Shown here piece by piece: positions 24,948 through 33,666 of a stretch of 64,000 bases of DNA. The stretch is from Lachnospiraceae bacterium. Lineage in GTDB: Bacteria; Bacillota; Clostridia; Lachnospirales; Lachnospiraceae. The notes beneath the pieces were generated by a model, which saw nothing but the letters and a program-made list of their open reading frames with translations, did no database searches and had not been told where the DNA came from. The stretch spans positions 1 through 64,000 of the forward strand of contig JAILFA010000033.1 of assembly GCA_024687125.1 (NCBI GenBank), read 5' to 3'. A program made the translations under genes and the position numbers. Each line of letters opens with the position of its first letter. The stretch's first letter is position 1.

Positions 24948-25792
24948 GCGGTAATCTCCCGGGAGGCGTGCCGGTTGACATGGCAGCAGATGTTGACGGC
25001 GACGGGAAGACCCGCGATATGCGTCGCGTAGGTTTTGATATGAACGGCAAATGCCGTCGTCGTGCCGCCGAGACCGGCAGGACCGATGTTCAGTGCGCGG
25101 ATCTGTTCGAGCGCGAGCTCCTCGATCCGGCGGATATGCTCCTGGTCAGAGTGCGCATTGACGGGGAGCAGGAGTGCTTCCTTGGCCAGCTGTGCGCATT
25201 TTTCAAAGGTGCCGCCGACACCTACACCGACGACCATCGGCGGACAGGCATTGGGACCGGCCTCTCTGACGGCCCGGACGATGGCATCCAGAACCCCCTG
25301 CTCGCCGTCCGCCGGCTTGAGCATGAAGACGCGGCTCATGTTCTCGCTGCCGAACCCTTTGGGCGCCACTGTGATATGAACGGTATCGCCGGGGACGATC
25401 TCCGTATGAATGACGGCGGGGGTATTGTCGCCGGTATTTTTCCGGATGATGGGATCTGAGACCACGGATTTCCGCAGATAACCCTGTTCATATCCTCTGC
25501 GGACGCCCTCATGGACAGCTTCACCGAGATCCCCGTCGGTGATATGCACATCCTGTCCGATCCGCAGGAACACAACAGCCATGCCGGTGTCCTGACAGAT
25601 CGGGATCTGCTCGTTTTCGGCGATCTCAAGATTCCGGCAGAGCTTTTCCAGGATCGACCTACCCAGGGGAGAGGATTCCGTCTGCTGTGCCTGCAGCAGA
25701 GCATCCTTCATATCATCGGACAGGGAGAGGTTGGCTTCGATACAGAGCTCCTGTACCGCCTGTGTGATCCTGTGTGCGGAGATCTCTTTCAC
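24944..25792 (-). CDS. Class I fumarate hydratase (or tartrate dehydratase) alpha subunit
   Basis: A 282-residue iron-sulfur subunit of class I fumarase. Cluster-ligand candidates are the Cys in PICQDTGM, the Cys in GPNACPPM and one near the C-terminus (VNICCHVNRH). Other family motifs: VSDPIIRKNTGDNTPAVIH, PKGFGSENMSR, GVGVGGTFEKCAQLAKEALL and GPAGLGGTTTAFAV. The frame is open to 25873, but that extension lies within the HIT gene; the GTG at 25792 has GGGAG about 10 bases upstream and begins one base after the HIT stop. Such two-subunit enzymes are typical of anaerobes. Alternative: L(+)-tartrate dehydratase TtdA. Confidence 0.92.
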   Translation of the reverse strand: MKEISAHRITQAVQELCIEANLSLSDDMKDALLQAQQTESSPLGRSILEKLCRNLEIAENEQIPICQDTGMAVVFLRIGQDVHITDGDLGEAVHEGVRRGYEQGYLRKSVVSDPIIRKNTGDNTPAVIHTEIVPGDTVHITVAPKGFGSENMSRVFMLKPADGEQGVLDAIVRAVREAGPNACPPMVVGVGVGGTFEKCAQLAKEALLLPVNAHSDQEHIRRIEELALEQIRALNIGPAGLGGTTTAFAVHIKTYATHIAGLPVAVNICCHVNRHASREITA

Positions 25793-25793
25793 G

Positions 25794-26201
25794 TTACGAG
25801 AGCTCCCGGCATACATCCGCCAGTTCCTCACCCGACGGCTGCGTCGGATCCCAGAGGATATGCTGGCCGTCATCCGTATATCTGGGGATCACGTGCAGGT
25901 GAAAGTGCAGAACCGTCTGTCCGGCGGCAGCCCCGTTGTTCTGGACAAGATTGACCCCGTCGCAGTGGAGCCGCTCTTTCATGCGTGCAGCGATGCTTTT
26001 TGCGAGACGGATCGCACCCGATGCGAGATCCTCCGGCAGCTCCAGAAGATCCTGATAATGATCCTTGGGCAGGATCAGCGCATGACCGCGGGTCGCCGGT
26101 CCGTTGTCCAGGATCACGCGGAACCGTTCGTCCTCATAGATGCTGTTTGTGGGAATGTCCCCGCCGGCGAGCTTGCAAAAGATACAGTCATCTTTTTTCA
26201 T
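25794..26201 (-). CDS. HIT family nucleotide-binding protein
   Basis: A 135-residue histidine-triad protein, a small cytoplasmic nucleotide hydrolase or transferase (Hint-like, acting on adenosine phosphoramidates). The triad is HFHLHVIPRY at about residues 97-106. The N-terminus CIFCKLAGGDIPTNSIYEDE carries the CxxC half of the zinc site found in Hint proteins. An AGGAGGCAG ribosome site precedes the ATG. It sits between the flavodoxin/SCP2 gene and fumarase, all on the minus strand with gaps of 1-15 bases. The exact substrate is unknown. Confidence 0.93.
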   Translation of the reverse strand: MKKDDCIFCKLAGGDIPTNSIYEDERFRVILDNGPATRGHALILPKDHYQDLLELPEDLASGAIRLAKSIAARMKERLHCDGVNLVQNNGAAAGQTVLHFHLHVIPRYTDDGQHILWDPTQPSGEELADVCRELS

Positions 26202-26215
26202 GGTCTTTCTGCCTC

Positions 26216-27220
26216 CTATTCCTTAAACGGGAAGATCTGATCCAGATTGCGCAGAAGGGTAAAGTCGCCCTTCATCTTGACATTGCCCTCCATAAAGGAG
26301 CGCTGGAAGGTGACGCGGCCGTCCATGATCTCCGAAAGGCGTTCCATCGACAGAGAAAGAGTCGCATCACAGGGGGTCTCCGTATTGTTCTCGCAGGTAC
26401 ACCGCCCGTCTTCCACCTCGATATAGATCGGTTTGATCTGCGGCCTGTCGGTCACGACGATCCGATAGGAAGCCCGTGCACCGGAAACCGGTTTGAACTT
26501 TGCCTGGAATCTGGAAAGCAGTTCATTCGGTGTATCGCTTTTCTGCTCCTTGTCCATCATGCCGCGGAACAGATCCGTCAGCTCGCGGATATCTTCCTTC
26601 TGGGTCTGGACATATTTGTCATCTGAGACATAGTGCGCCAGCTGTTCGGATTCCTGCGGTGTCAGATCCGCGCTTCTTGGAATGGAGATCTTCTGTTTGA
26701 CGGCCTGGTTGCTGGCCGGGAGGCAGCAGATCTTCTGGCTGATCGTTCGGTAGATGTTCTCTGTTTTCTTTTCGATCAGCTTTTTGTATTCCGTGCTGCT
26801 CTCCAGTGCGGCTGTGTCCGCGATATAACCGCAGATCCCGCTGCATACGATGCCGCCCAGGATTTCCCAGGCGCTCTCCAGATTGGTCTTGCCCTCCCGC
26901 TCGCCGTAGGTTGTGGACATGACCACAGGCGCCATATAGAGGCCGGAGATCTTTTCCTTGTCTCCGTAGAGCCAGCAGGCATCCAGAAACTGCATGAGAT
27001 ACCCGCCGACACCGTACCATTCCACGGTGGCGGCCAGGATGATCCCGTCCGCCTCCTTGAGGGTACTGGGAAGTGATGTGATGTTGTTGCGGTCCTCGTA
27101 CAGATTGAACTGCTCCACCGTGACATTGAGTTCCTTGAGCACGCTGGAGATGACTGTCAGTACGGGCAGGGTCGGATCGTCGATCATTCCACGTCCGCCG
27201 TAGTAAATATTGATCCTCAC
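26216..27220 (-). CDS. Flavodoxin-like oxidoreductase fused to an SCP2-type domain
   Basis: A 334-residue two-domain protein. Residues 1-180 are a flavodoxin-like fold of the NAD(P)H-dependent FMN reductase kind: VRINIYYGGRGMIDDPTLPVL, LKEADGIILAATVEWYGVGGYLMQFLDACW, and APVVMSTTYGEREGKTNLESAWEIL. Residues 180-225 are a helical connector. Residues about 230-334 are SCP2-like (NELLSRFQAKFKP ... CDATLSLSMERLSEIMDGRVTFQRSFMEGNVKMKGDFTLLRNLDQIF), a lipid- or hydrophobic-ligand-binding fold. The GTG at 27220 is used, with GGAGG five bases upstream; the open frame to 27286 has no comparable site. First gene of the operon with HIT and fumarase. Probable redox role; substrate unknown. Confidence 0.85.
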   Translation of the reverse strand: MRINIYYGGRGMIDDPTLPVLTVISSVLKELNVTVEQFNLYEDRNNITSLPSTLKEADGIILAATVEWYGVGGYLMQFLDACWLYGDKEKISGLYMAPVVMSTTYGEREGKTNLESAWEILGGIVCSGICGYIADTAALESSTEYKKLIEKKTENIYRTISQKICCLPASNQAVKQKISIPRSADLTPQESEQLAHYVSDDKYVQTQKEDIRELTDLFRGMMDKEQKSDTPNELLSRFQAKFKPVSGARASYRIVVTDRPQIKPIYIEVEDGRCTCENNTETPCDATLSLSMERLSEIMDGRVTFQRSFMEGNVKMKGDFTLLRNLDQIFPFKE

Positions 27221-27299
27221 GATATCCTCCAACTGCCGGCAGGTCTTATCCGGAAGCGCTTTCACGAAATCAGTTGCTCCCGTCACACCGGCAGAAAGT

Positions 27300-27308
27300 A
27301 TTATAACA
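27300..27308 (-). promoter_or_regulatory. Extended -10 promoter of the flavodoxin-HIT-fumarase operon
   Basis: Minus strand TGT-TATAAT (27308-27300) is an extended -10 element with no good -35 box. Transcription would start near 27293, giving a leader of about 73 bases. Confidence 0.6.
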
Positions 27309-27376
27309 CAATTTTGACCGCTGCCGGGACGAAATGCGCGGATATCATAAAATATCAGCAGTTACATAACAACAGG

Positions 27377-27405
27377 TTGCAATCAGGCCGGGGGCATGAT
27401 AAAAT
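27377..27405 (+). promoter_or_regulatory. Sigma-70 promoter of the GH25 lysozyme gene
   Basis: TTGCAA (27377-27382), 17-base spacer, TAAAAT (27400-27405). The expected start near 27412 gives a leader of about 64 bases. The gap 27221-27475 holds this and the divergent promoter and no other gene. Confidence 0.7.
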
Positions 27406-27475
27406 AACAAAGATTATGCAATGATACAGGAGAAAAAAGTTGAAGTAGAATCGAACCTGCAAGGACAGCATTTTG

Positions 27476-30298
27476 ATGAAAAAGAAGAAGAGAATTCCTG
27501 TCAGGAAGGACAGGATCCGTGCAAAAAGTACATATGATACGGCGCATTTCGATGTAGAAGACCTGCTGGAGCTTGATGAAGAGGAATCTCTGAGCAGGGA
27601 TGATGCCGACGACATCGATGACGAGGAAGAAGAGGACGAACCGGAGGATGTGATCGAGGATCTGGCCGAAAGCCCGGATGCGGAGGATTACGATCGTGCG
27701 GGGACCGAGGAGACACTGACAGAGGAACCCGAAAAGCCTGTGCCTTCCGGTGAGGAAGAGGATCTTCTGACCGAGGAGCAGGTCCGGGATTTCACGCAGA
27801 GTTTTGAAAAACTGCCGGCGGATATCTCCGACCTTGAGGAAGGGGAGCCTGTACCTGAAGAATATGACGCATACGAAGACGATTACGGGGATGAGGAAGA
27901 CGATCGGGAAAAGGACCGTCATGACGGAAGGGATGACTGGGACGATATCGACGACATCGATGAGGATGACGAAAAGTATGACGAAGATTATGACGAATAC
28001 GATGAGAACAATGAGACTGATGAGGACGACGAAGATGTAGAGGAGGCGGACAGAAGGTATCGTCCGAAAAGAACTTCTCCGCACAGAGGAACGGCCCGCA
28101 GACGCCGCCGGGGACAGATGCGCCGGCCGAAAAAAAAGGCGGACAAAGGGGAGAAGAAGCGCAGCAGACTGACCCCCGCGGAATGGATGGCCATCGGCAT
28201 GAGCGCAGTACTGGTCATCGCAGCCGTCTCCCTCGGGATCTATTTTGTCCGCATGCAGAAAAAAAATACGGATATGGCATCGTTCCAGGAGATCGGCGCC
28301 GATCTGTCCGGCGTCCGGATCATCGGAGAAAGCGGACTGATCGCGATGCGGGACGAAGCGGCGGTGCGTCTTGCGGAGGCGGAGGGGCCCGAGGAGGAAG
28401 AGGTCGTCGAAGAGGAGGAAGTCGAGCCGGAGGAGACGCTTGCCGAGGCCGTTGAGATCAACATGACGCTCACGACGATCAAGAGCGACCTGAAGATAAA
28501 ATTCGTCAACGCGCAGACAGGCAAGCTGATAGCCAATGTCCCGTTCGAAGTAACGGCAAAGGCACCGGACGGGAAAGCCGAAACATGGCAGGATGATGAC
28601 AGGGACGGCATCATCTACCGCAAGGGGATCGCGGCAGGGGTATGGAGCATCACCATGTCTGAATTGAGCGGGGAGTATGCACAGCAGTATACGGTTCACA
28701 CAGCGCCGCAGACAGCCAAGGTCAAAGAGACCATTGAGTACAAAAAGGTTGATGTCAAGGAGGAGATCAAAAAGGAATCCGAAGTCAACGTCGCCGTAGA
28801 AGATACACAGCCCAAGGAAGCGGCGGCGGTCGAATCCGTCAACGTCGACACGGTTGAATGGGTCGAATCCTCCCGTGAGGAATATGACGCAGGCGACGGG
28901 ACAGTCACCTACGAAAAGGTGAAGACAGAGGACCTGGCGGTACCGCAGACAACCGCTTCCCTGAAGACAGGAAAAAGGAAAGGGACCGGAAGAATGCTTT
29001 CTGAACCTGCCGATCCTACGGCGGGAGAATCGGCACAGACAGGGGATACTGCGCCAGAAAGCTCCTCGCAGCCGGAGGAAGCGGCCGGCGGCGGGACAAC
29101 GGCCGCCGCGGACGGTACATCATTGAGTGCGGAGAGCGGTACGAGCGAGGCCGCCGAGGCCGGCAGTACAGCCGGAACAGGAGCGACCTCACAGGCCTCT
29201 TCGGAAGCGTCTACAGGTGCTACCTCGGATGCCGGGGCAGGGAGTTCTCCGTCGGCAAACACCGGAACATCCAGCAGCGCTACCGGGGCATCGAGCGGTT
29301 CGACAGGAGCTACTGTCAGCGGGAATGCCGCATCGACGGCAGCCAGTGCAGCCGCATCAAGTGCAAGTACGGCGGCTTCGAATGCCAGTACAGCGTCGTC
29401 AGCAGCGAGTACCGGAGCCAGTATCGATAAAAATGCACCTCTTAAAACGAAGAGCGGTGAGCCGGTTTATGTCAAAAACGGTGACGAATATCGTCTGGCT
29501 ACCGTGGGAGACTACAGCGCATCGGCAACCTTTTATAAAAAAGTGCCGGCGAAAAAATACATCTATCACGGCTGGCAGACGATCGACGGCCGTACCTATT
29601 ATTATGACAAGAACGGCAACTACGTCACCGGTGAACAGACCATCCTGGGAGTCAAGTACAAATTCTCCTCCGAGGGTGTTCTGTCCAGCGGCTCGGGTGA
29701 ACTTGGCGTCGATGTCTCCAAGTGGAACGGCAGCATTGACTGGAATGCCGTGAAGAATTCGGGGGTCACCTATGCGATCATCCGCTGCGGTTACCGCGGA
29801 ACTTCATCCGGTGTACTCGTTGAAGATCCGACCTTCCGCACAAATATGAAGGGAGCACTGAACGCAGGATTAAAGGTCGGCGTCTACTTTTTCTCGGCAG
29901 CGGTCAATGATGTGGAAGCCGTTGAGGAGGCTTCGATGGCGGCATCGCTCTGCAGTGGGTACAAGCTCACGTACCCGGTGTTCCTGGATGTGGAGCGGAG
30001 CAGCGGCGGCGGAAGGGCCGACAATCTGAGCAGCGGCGAGCGGACAGCCGTGATCAAGGCGTTCTGTGCCACGATGGCGAATTCCGGCTATCGCACGGGC
30101 GTTTATTCTAACAAGAACTGGTTTGAGGAGAAGATCGATACACCTTCGCTGACCGGCTATAAGATCTGGCTGGCACAGTACGCGGCCGCACCGACCTATG
30201 GACGGACCCGCTATGACATGTGGCAGTACACTTCCAAGGGAACGATCGGCGGCATCTCCGGCAAGGTCGATCTGAACATATCGTATCTGGGTTACTGA
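27476..30298 (+). CDS. Membrane-anchored GH25 lysozyme with acidic cytoplasmic domain
   Basis: A 940-residue cell-wall hydrolase. Residues 1-200 are basic, then extremely Asp/Glu-rich; 205-232 are Arg/Lys-rich. One membrane helix lies at about 235-258 (EWMAIGMSAVLVIAAVSLGIYF), so the acidic N-terminus stays inside. Outside: a SpaA/Cna-B-like domain (about 329-421), a Ser/Thr/Ala-rich linker (about 502-651), a choline-binding-like repeat (YIYHGWQTIDGRTYYYDKNGNYVTGEQ, about 692-735) and the GH25 domain (741-940). GH25 catalytic-site motifs are GVDVSKWNG and VFLDVER, with WQYTSKG near the end. It would cut the MurNAc-GlcNAc bond of peptidoglycan while tethered to the membrane. The ATG at 27476 follows AAGGA; an overlapping TTG at 27473 is less likely. 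It precedes the rfb genes by 36 bases. Confidence 0.9.
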   Translation: MKKKKRIPVRKDRIRAKSTYDTAHFDVEDLLELDEEESLSRDDADDIDDEEEEDEPEDVIEDLAESPDAEDYDRAGTEETLTEEPEKPVPSGEEEDLLTEEQVRDFTQSFEKLPADISDLEEGEPVPEEYDAYEDDYGDEEDDREKDRHDGRDDWDDIDDIDEDDEKYDEDYDEYDENNETDEDDEDVEEADRRYRPKRTSPHRGTARRRRRGQMRRPKKKADKGEKKRSRLTPAEWMAIGMSAVLVIAAVSLGIYFVRMQKKNTDMASFQEIGADLSGVRIIGESGLIAMRDEAAVRLAEAEGPEEEEVVEEEEVEPEETLAEAVEINMTLTTIKSDLKIKFVNAQTGKLIANVPFEVTAKAPDGKAETWQDDDRDGIIYRKGIAAGVWSITMSELSGEYAQQYTVHTAPQTAKVKETIEYKKVDVKEEIKKESEVNVAVEDTQPKEAAAVESVNVDTVEWVESSREEYDAGDGTVTYEKVKTEDLAVPQTTASLKTGKRKGTGRMLSEPADPTAGESAQTGDTAPESSSQPEEAAGGGTTAAADGTSLSAESGTSEAAEAGSTAGTGATSQASSEASTGATSDAGAGSSPSANTGTSSSATGASSGSTGATVSGNAASTAASAAASSASTAASNASTASSAASTGASIDKNAPLKTKSGEPVYVKNGDEYRLATVGDYSASATFYKKVPAKKYIYHGWQTIDGRTYYYDKNGNYVTGEQTILGVKYKFSSEGVLSSGSGELGVDVSKWNGSIDWNAVKNSGVTYAIIRCGYRGTSSGVLVEDPTFRTNMKGALNAGLKVGVYFFSAAVNDVEAVEEASMAASLCSGYKLTYPVFLDVERSSGGGRADNLSSGERTAVIKAFCATMANSGYRTGVYSNKNWFEEKIDTPSLTGYKIWLAQYAAAPTYGRTRYDMWQYTSKGTIGGISGKVDLNISYLGY

Positions 30299-30334
30299 TA
30301 AGACACAGAGTCTGCATTACAAGGAGGGGCGAAC

Positions 30335-31420
30335 ATGAAGACATACCTGGTGACAGGCGGAGCAGGGTTTATCGGATCCAATTTCATTCATTATCTGTAT
30401 GAAAAGTACGGGGACGGAATTCGCGTGATCAACGTCGACAAGCTCACCTATGCGGGAAATCCCGAGAATCTTAAGGGGGTTGAGAATAAGGAGGGATACA
30501 CCTTTGTCAAGGCCGATATCTGTGATCGACAGACGATCGACGAGTTCTTTGCGAAAAATGACATTGACGCAGTCGTCCATTTCGCGGCGGAAAGCCATGT
30601 GGATCGCAGTATCGTAAACCCCGAGGTCTTCGTGCAGACCAACGTTCTGGGTACCGCAACCATGCTCAACGCGGCGCGCAAGGCCTGGGAGAAGGAGGAC
30701 GGCACATACCCCGAGGGGAAGAAATTCCTCCATGTCTCCACCGACGAAGTGTATGGATCTCTGCCGGATGATGACAACGCTTTTTTCTATGAGACAACGC
30801 CTTATGCACCGCACAGCCCGTATTCCGCCAGTAAAGCGGGCTCCGATCTGCTGGTCAAGGCCTATATGGACACCTACGGATTCCCGGCGAACATCACCAA
30901 CTGCTCAAATAACTACGGGCCGTTTCAGTTCCCGGAAAAGGTGATCCCGCTGATGATCAACAATGCGCTCGAGGGCAAGAAGCTCCCGGTATACGGTGAC
31001 GGGATGAATATCCGCGACTGGCTGTATGTCAGGGACCATTGCAAGGCGATCGATCTTGTGATCGAGAAAGGCCGTCTGTTTGAGACCTATAACATCGGCG
31101 GACACAATGAGAAGCGAAACCTGGAGATGATCAGGATCATCATCGCGACGCTCCGGGAGATGCTGCCTGACGACGATCCGAGGAAGGAACGCATCAGCGA
31201 GGATCTGATCACATTTGTCGCGGACCGCAAGGGACATGACAGACGCTACGCGATCGCGCCGGATAAGATCCATAAGGAGCTCGGATGGGTGCCGGAGACC
31301 CGCTTTGAGGAGGGCATCAGGGAGACCATCCGCTGGTATTTCGACAACAGTGAGTGGCTGGAGCATGCCACCAGCGGAGAGTACCAGAAATACTACGAAA
31401 AGATGTACGACAAACGTTGA
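30335..31420 (+). CDS. rfbB: dTDP-glucose 4,6-dehydratase
   Basis: A 361-residue short-chain dehydrogenase that converts dTDP-glucose to dTDP-4-keto-6-deoxyglucose, the second step towards dTDP-rhamnose. NAD site: VTGGAGFIGSNFIHYLYEK at the N-terminus. Catalytic signature: HVSTDEVYGSL, then YAPHSPYSASKAGSDLL (Tyr-x3-Lys). Also FGPFQFPEK-like NNYGPFQFPEK and DWLYVRDHC, characteristic of RfbB. The ribosome site is ACAAGGAGGGG. The following intergenic hairpin (31435-31494) may partly separate it from rfbA. Confidence 0.96.
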   Translation: MKTYLVTGGAGFIGSNFIHYLYEKYGDGIRVINVDKLTYAGNPENLKGVENKEGYTFVKADICDRQTIDEFFAKNDIDAVVHFAAESHVDRSIVNPEVFVQTNVLGTATMLNAARKAWEKEDGTYPEGKKFLHVSTDEVYGSLPDDDNAFFYETTPYAPHSPYSASKAGSDLLVKAYMDTYGFPANITNCSNNYGPFQFPEKVIPLMINNALEGKKLPVYGDGMNIRDWLYVRDHCKAIDLVIEKGRLFETYNIGGHNEKRNLEMIRIIIATLREMLPDDDPRKERISEDLITFVADRKGHDRRYAIAPDKIHKELGWVPETRFEEGIRETIRWYFDNSEWLEHATSGEYQKYYEKMYDKR

Positions 31421-31434
31421 TATCCTGCGGGTGA

Positions 31435-31494
31435 AAAAAGGCGCAGACTGTGGTATAATCAAAAGATATGATCGCACCACGAGAGCGCCTTTTT
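31435..31494 (+). promoter_or_regulatory. Terminator-like hairpin with a promoter -10 box in its loop
   Basis: AAAAAGGCGC (31435-31444) and GCGCCTTTTT (31485-31494) are perfect inverted repeats; inside them GTGGT (31450-31454) and ACCAC (31476-31480) pair again. A perfect TATAAT is at 31454-31459, with GTGAAA 17 bases upstream. Read-through RNA from rfbB could form a terminator-like structure; RNA begun inside the loop could not. Confidence 0.55.
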
Positions 31495-31511
31495 CAGACA
31501 GGAGATGAGCT

Positions 31512-32381
31512 ATGAAAGGTATCATCCTCGCCGGAGGATCCGGCACCAGACTTTACCCGCTGACCAAAGCGGTATCCAAGCAGATACTGCCGGTCTATGA
31601 CAAACCCATGATCTATTATCCCCTCTCCACGCTGATGCTTGCGGGCATCCGGGAGATTCTGATCATTTCGACCCCGAGGGATCTGCCGTTCTTTGAGTCG
31701 CTCTTCGGCAGCGGAGAACAGCTGGGGCTGTCGTTTTCCTATGCGGTACAGGAGACCCCGCGGGGGCTGGCGGATGCGTTCATTGTCGGCAGAGAGTTCA
31801 TCGGCAGTGACCGTGTCGCTCTGGTGCTGGGCGATAACATCTTTTACGGTCAGAGCTTCTCCAGCCTGCTCAGAAGAGTCGCTGAAAGAGAGTCCGGCGC
31901 GACGATCTTCGGCTATTATGTACGTGATCCCCGCGAGTATGGCGTTGTGGAGTTTGACAGTGACGGAAAAGCCATCTCCATCGAGGAGAAACCGGAGAAT
32001 CCCAGGAGCAATTATGCGGTCCCGGGTCTCTATTTCTATGACAATGAGGTGGTGCGGATCGCGGCGGATGTCAAACCCTCCGCCCGTGGAGAGATCGAGA
32101 TCACAAGTGTAAACAATGAATATCTTCGCCGCGGACAGCTCCATGTGGAGACGATGGGGCGCGGTTTTGCGTGGCTGGATACGGGCAATCATGATTCTCT
32201 TCTGGATGCGGCGGATTTTGTCGCAGCTTTTCAGAAACGGCAGGGACTCTATATCTCCTGTATCGAGGAGATCGCTTATAAACGCGGGTTCATCGACAAG
32301 GAGCAGCTCCTTGCTCTGGCGGAGCCGCTCATCAAAACCGATTACGGCAAATATCTGACGGAGGTAGCCGGTGGACTCTAG
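31512..32381 (+). CDS. rfbA: Glucose-1-phosphate thymidylyltransferase
   Basis: A 289-residue nucleotidyltransferase making dTDP-glucose from dTTP and glucose 1-phosphate, the first step to dTDP-rhamnose. The N-terminal signature [24 protein letters not shown] is complete; also [19 protein letters not shown] and [15 protein letters not shown] (sugar and metal contacts), [13 protein letters not shown]. Length is normal for RmlA. The ribosome site is CAGGAGATGAG. It overlaps the next gene by 11 bases. Confidence 0.97.
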   Translation: MKGIILAGGSGTRLYPLTKAVSKQILPVYDKPMIYYPLSTLMLAGIREILIISTPRDLPFFESLFGSGEQLGLSFSYAVQETPRGLADAFIVGREFIGSDRVALVLGDNIFYGQSFSSLLRRVAERESGATIFGYYVRDPREYGVVEFDSDGKAISIEEKPENPRSNYAVPGLYFYDNEVVRIAADVKPSARGEIEITSVNNEYLRRGQLHVETMGRGFAWLDTGNHDSLLDAADFVAAFQKRQGLYISCIEEIAYKRGFIDKEQLLALAEPLIKTDYGKYLTEVAGGL

Positions 32382-33099
32382 GACCATGCGGCTTGCCGTG
32401 CTCCTGTCGATCGGAGCACTGACACTGATCCTGCTGGTAGTCTATGCGATGAACAGGAATACGAGGCGCACCGGCGGACCGCAGGCGGCTTACGGAGAGA
32501 CCGGAGAAGGCGAGCTTCAGCCGGGAATCGCGGCCAGTCTGGATACCGGTGCTTATCTGCGGACGATCGGTGAAGGCTTTCGGGCATATGGGGAACAGAT
32601 CGGGGATCATCCCAAGGCGTTCATGTATGATGAAAATTTCTTTGATCCGATGCATGATGTGGTTACCGGGATCAATGACGGAAGCCAGGAAAAACTTTCT
32701 CTGGAAGCGGCAGCGTCAGGCGACGGGATTCATGTATCCGTGACCAATTCGCGCGGAGGTCTCGAGGAGGGCGTGGCGTTTCAGGTTGTCCTCGAGCAGG
32801 CACAGGGCGGTAAACAGACCACCTGGACCGATACGGACCGCGACGGAAAGATCGAGATCCCGGGGCTCCAGAGCGGAAGTTACCGTATCCGGCTCATAGC
32901 TGTACCGGGATACGAGATGCCGGATGCACCGGTCGTCGTCAAGCTTGAAGCACCTGTGCAGCAGGAGATTCCCGCAGGACAGAGCGGGAACGGCAGGACA
33001 GAAAGTGTTCCTTCCCTGCAGGAGCAGCCGGCGGGAACGGGGGCATCGCAGCAGCCGGAACAGGGAATGGGTCAGGAAGTGTGGGATCACGCGGAGTAG
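32371..33099 (+). CDS. Small membrane-anchored protein with a SpaA/Cna-B-like domain
   Basis: A 242-residue protein with one N-terminal membrane helix (residues about 6-26, [22 protein letters not shown]) and an extracytoplasmic rest. Residues 105-195 form a prealbumin-like domain: [14 protein letters not shown], then [35 protein letters not shown], which matches in layout the domain of the GH25 lysozyme (ETWQDDDRDGIIYRKGIAAGVWSIT). The C-terminus is Gln/Gly/Pro-rich. The GTG at 32371 has GGAGG 6 bases upstream and overlaps rfbA. It is wedged between rfbA and rfbC, which is unusual; a structural or glycan-attachment role is only a guess. Confidence 0.75.
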   Translation: MDSRTMRLAVLLSIGALTLILLVVYAMNRNTRRTGGPQAAYGETGEGELQPGIAASLDTGAYLRTIGEGFRAYGEQIGDHPKAFMYDENFFDPMHDVVTGINDGSQEKLSLEAAASGDGIHVSVTNSRGGLEEGVAFQVVLEQAQGGKQTTWTDTDRDGKIEIPGLQSGSYRIRLIAVPGYEMPDAPVVVKLEAPVQQEIPAGQSGNGRTESVPSLQEQPAGTGASQQPEQGMGQEVWDHAE

Positions 33100-33111
33100 A
33101 AAGGAAGGATA

Positions 33112-33666
33112 ATGAAGATCACAGTTGAAGAGAATTGCGGAGGGATCGAAGGACTCAGGGTCATCACCCCCAAGGTGTTCGGGGATGCCAGAGGATATTT
33201 CATGGAAACCTGGAACGAACGGGAGTTCGCTGAGGCGGGGATCACCGAGCATTTTGTTCAGGATAACCAGTCTTTTTCCGGAAGAGGTGTGATCCGGGGA
33301 CTCCATTATCAGAAGCAGTTCCCGCAGGCCAAGCTGGTCCGTGTTCTTTCTGGAGAGGTTTTTGATGTGGCGGTGGATATCCGAAAGGGATCTCCGACAT
33401 TCGGAAAGTATTACGGCGTGCGGCTTTCTGCTGAAAACAAAAAGCAGTTCTTCATTCCGAAGAATTTTGCGCACGGCTTTCTTGTTCTTTCGGAGACAGC
33501 CGAGTTTTTCTATAAATGCACGGAGTTCTACCATCCGGAGGATGAGGGCGGCATCATTTACAATGATCCGCAGATCGGCATAGAGTGGCCGGTAGAAGAA
33601 GGAATGGAACTGCAGTTTTCGGACAGGGATCGTTTGTGGCATGGAATCGAAAGCCTTTCGCTATAA
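33112..33666 (+). CDS. rfbC: dTDP-4-dehydrorhamnose 3,5-epimerase
   Basis: A 184-residue cupin enzyme that epimerises C3 and C5 of dTDP-4-keto-6-deoxyglucose. Motifs: VFGDARGYFMETW, FVQDNQSFSGRGVIRGLHYQ (catalytic His), GEVFDVAVDIRKGSPTFG, IPKNFAHGFLVLSE. Length is typical. The ribosome site is AAAGGAAGGATA. The final reductase rfbD does not occur in the window. The 3' end overlaps the ABC permease by 26 bases. Confidence 0.97.
   Translation: MKITVEENCGGIEGLRVITPKVFGDARGYFMETWNEREFAEAGITEHFVQDNQSFSGRGVIRGLHYQKQFPQAKLVRVLSGEVFDVAVDIRKGSPTFGKYYGVRLSAENKKQFFIPKNFAHGFLVLSETAEFFYKCTEFYHPEDEGGIIYNDPQIGIEWPVEEGMELQFSDRDRLWHGIESLSL

Noticed and set aside
29040-29430. Ser/Thr/Ala-rich tract as tandem DNA repeats
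   Set aside because: Only degenerate codon-level repetition in a protein linker; no fixed repeat unit found by eye.
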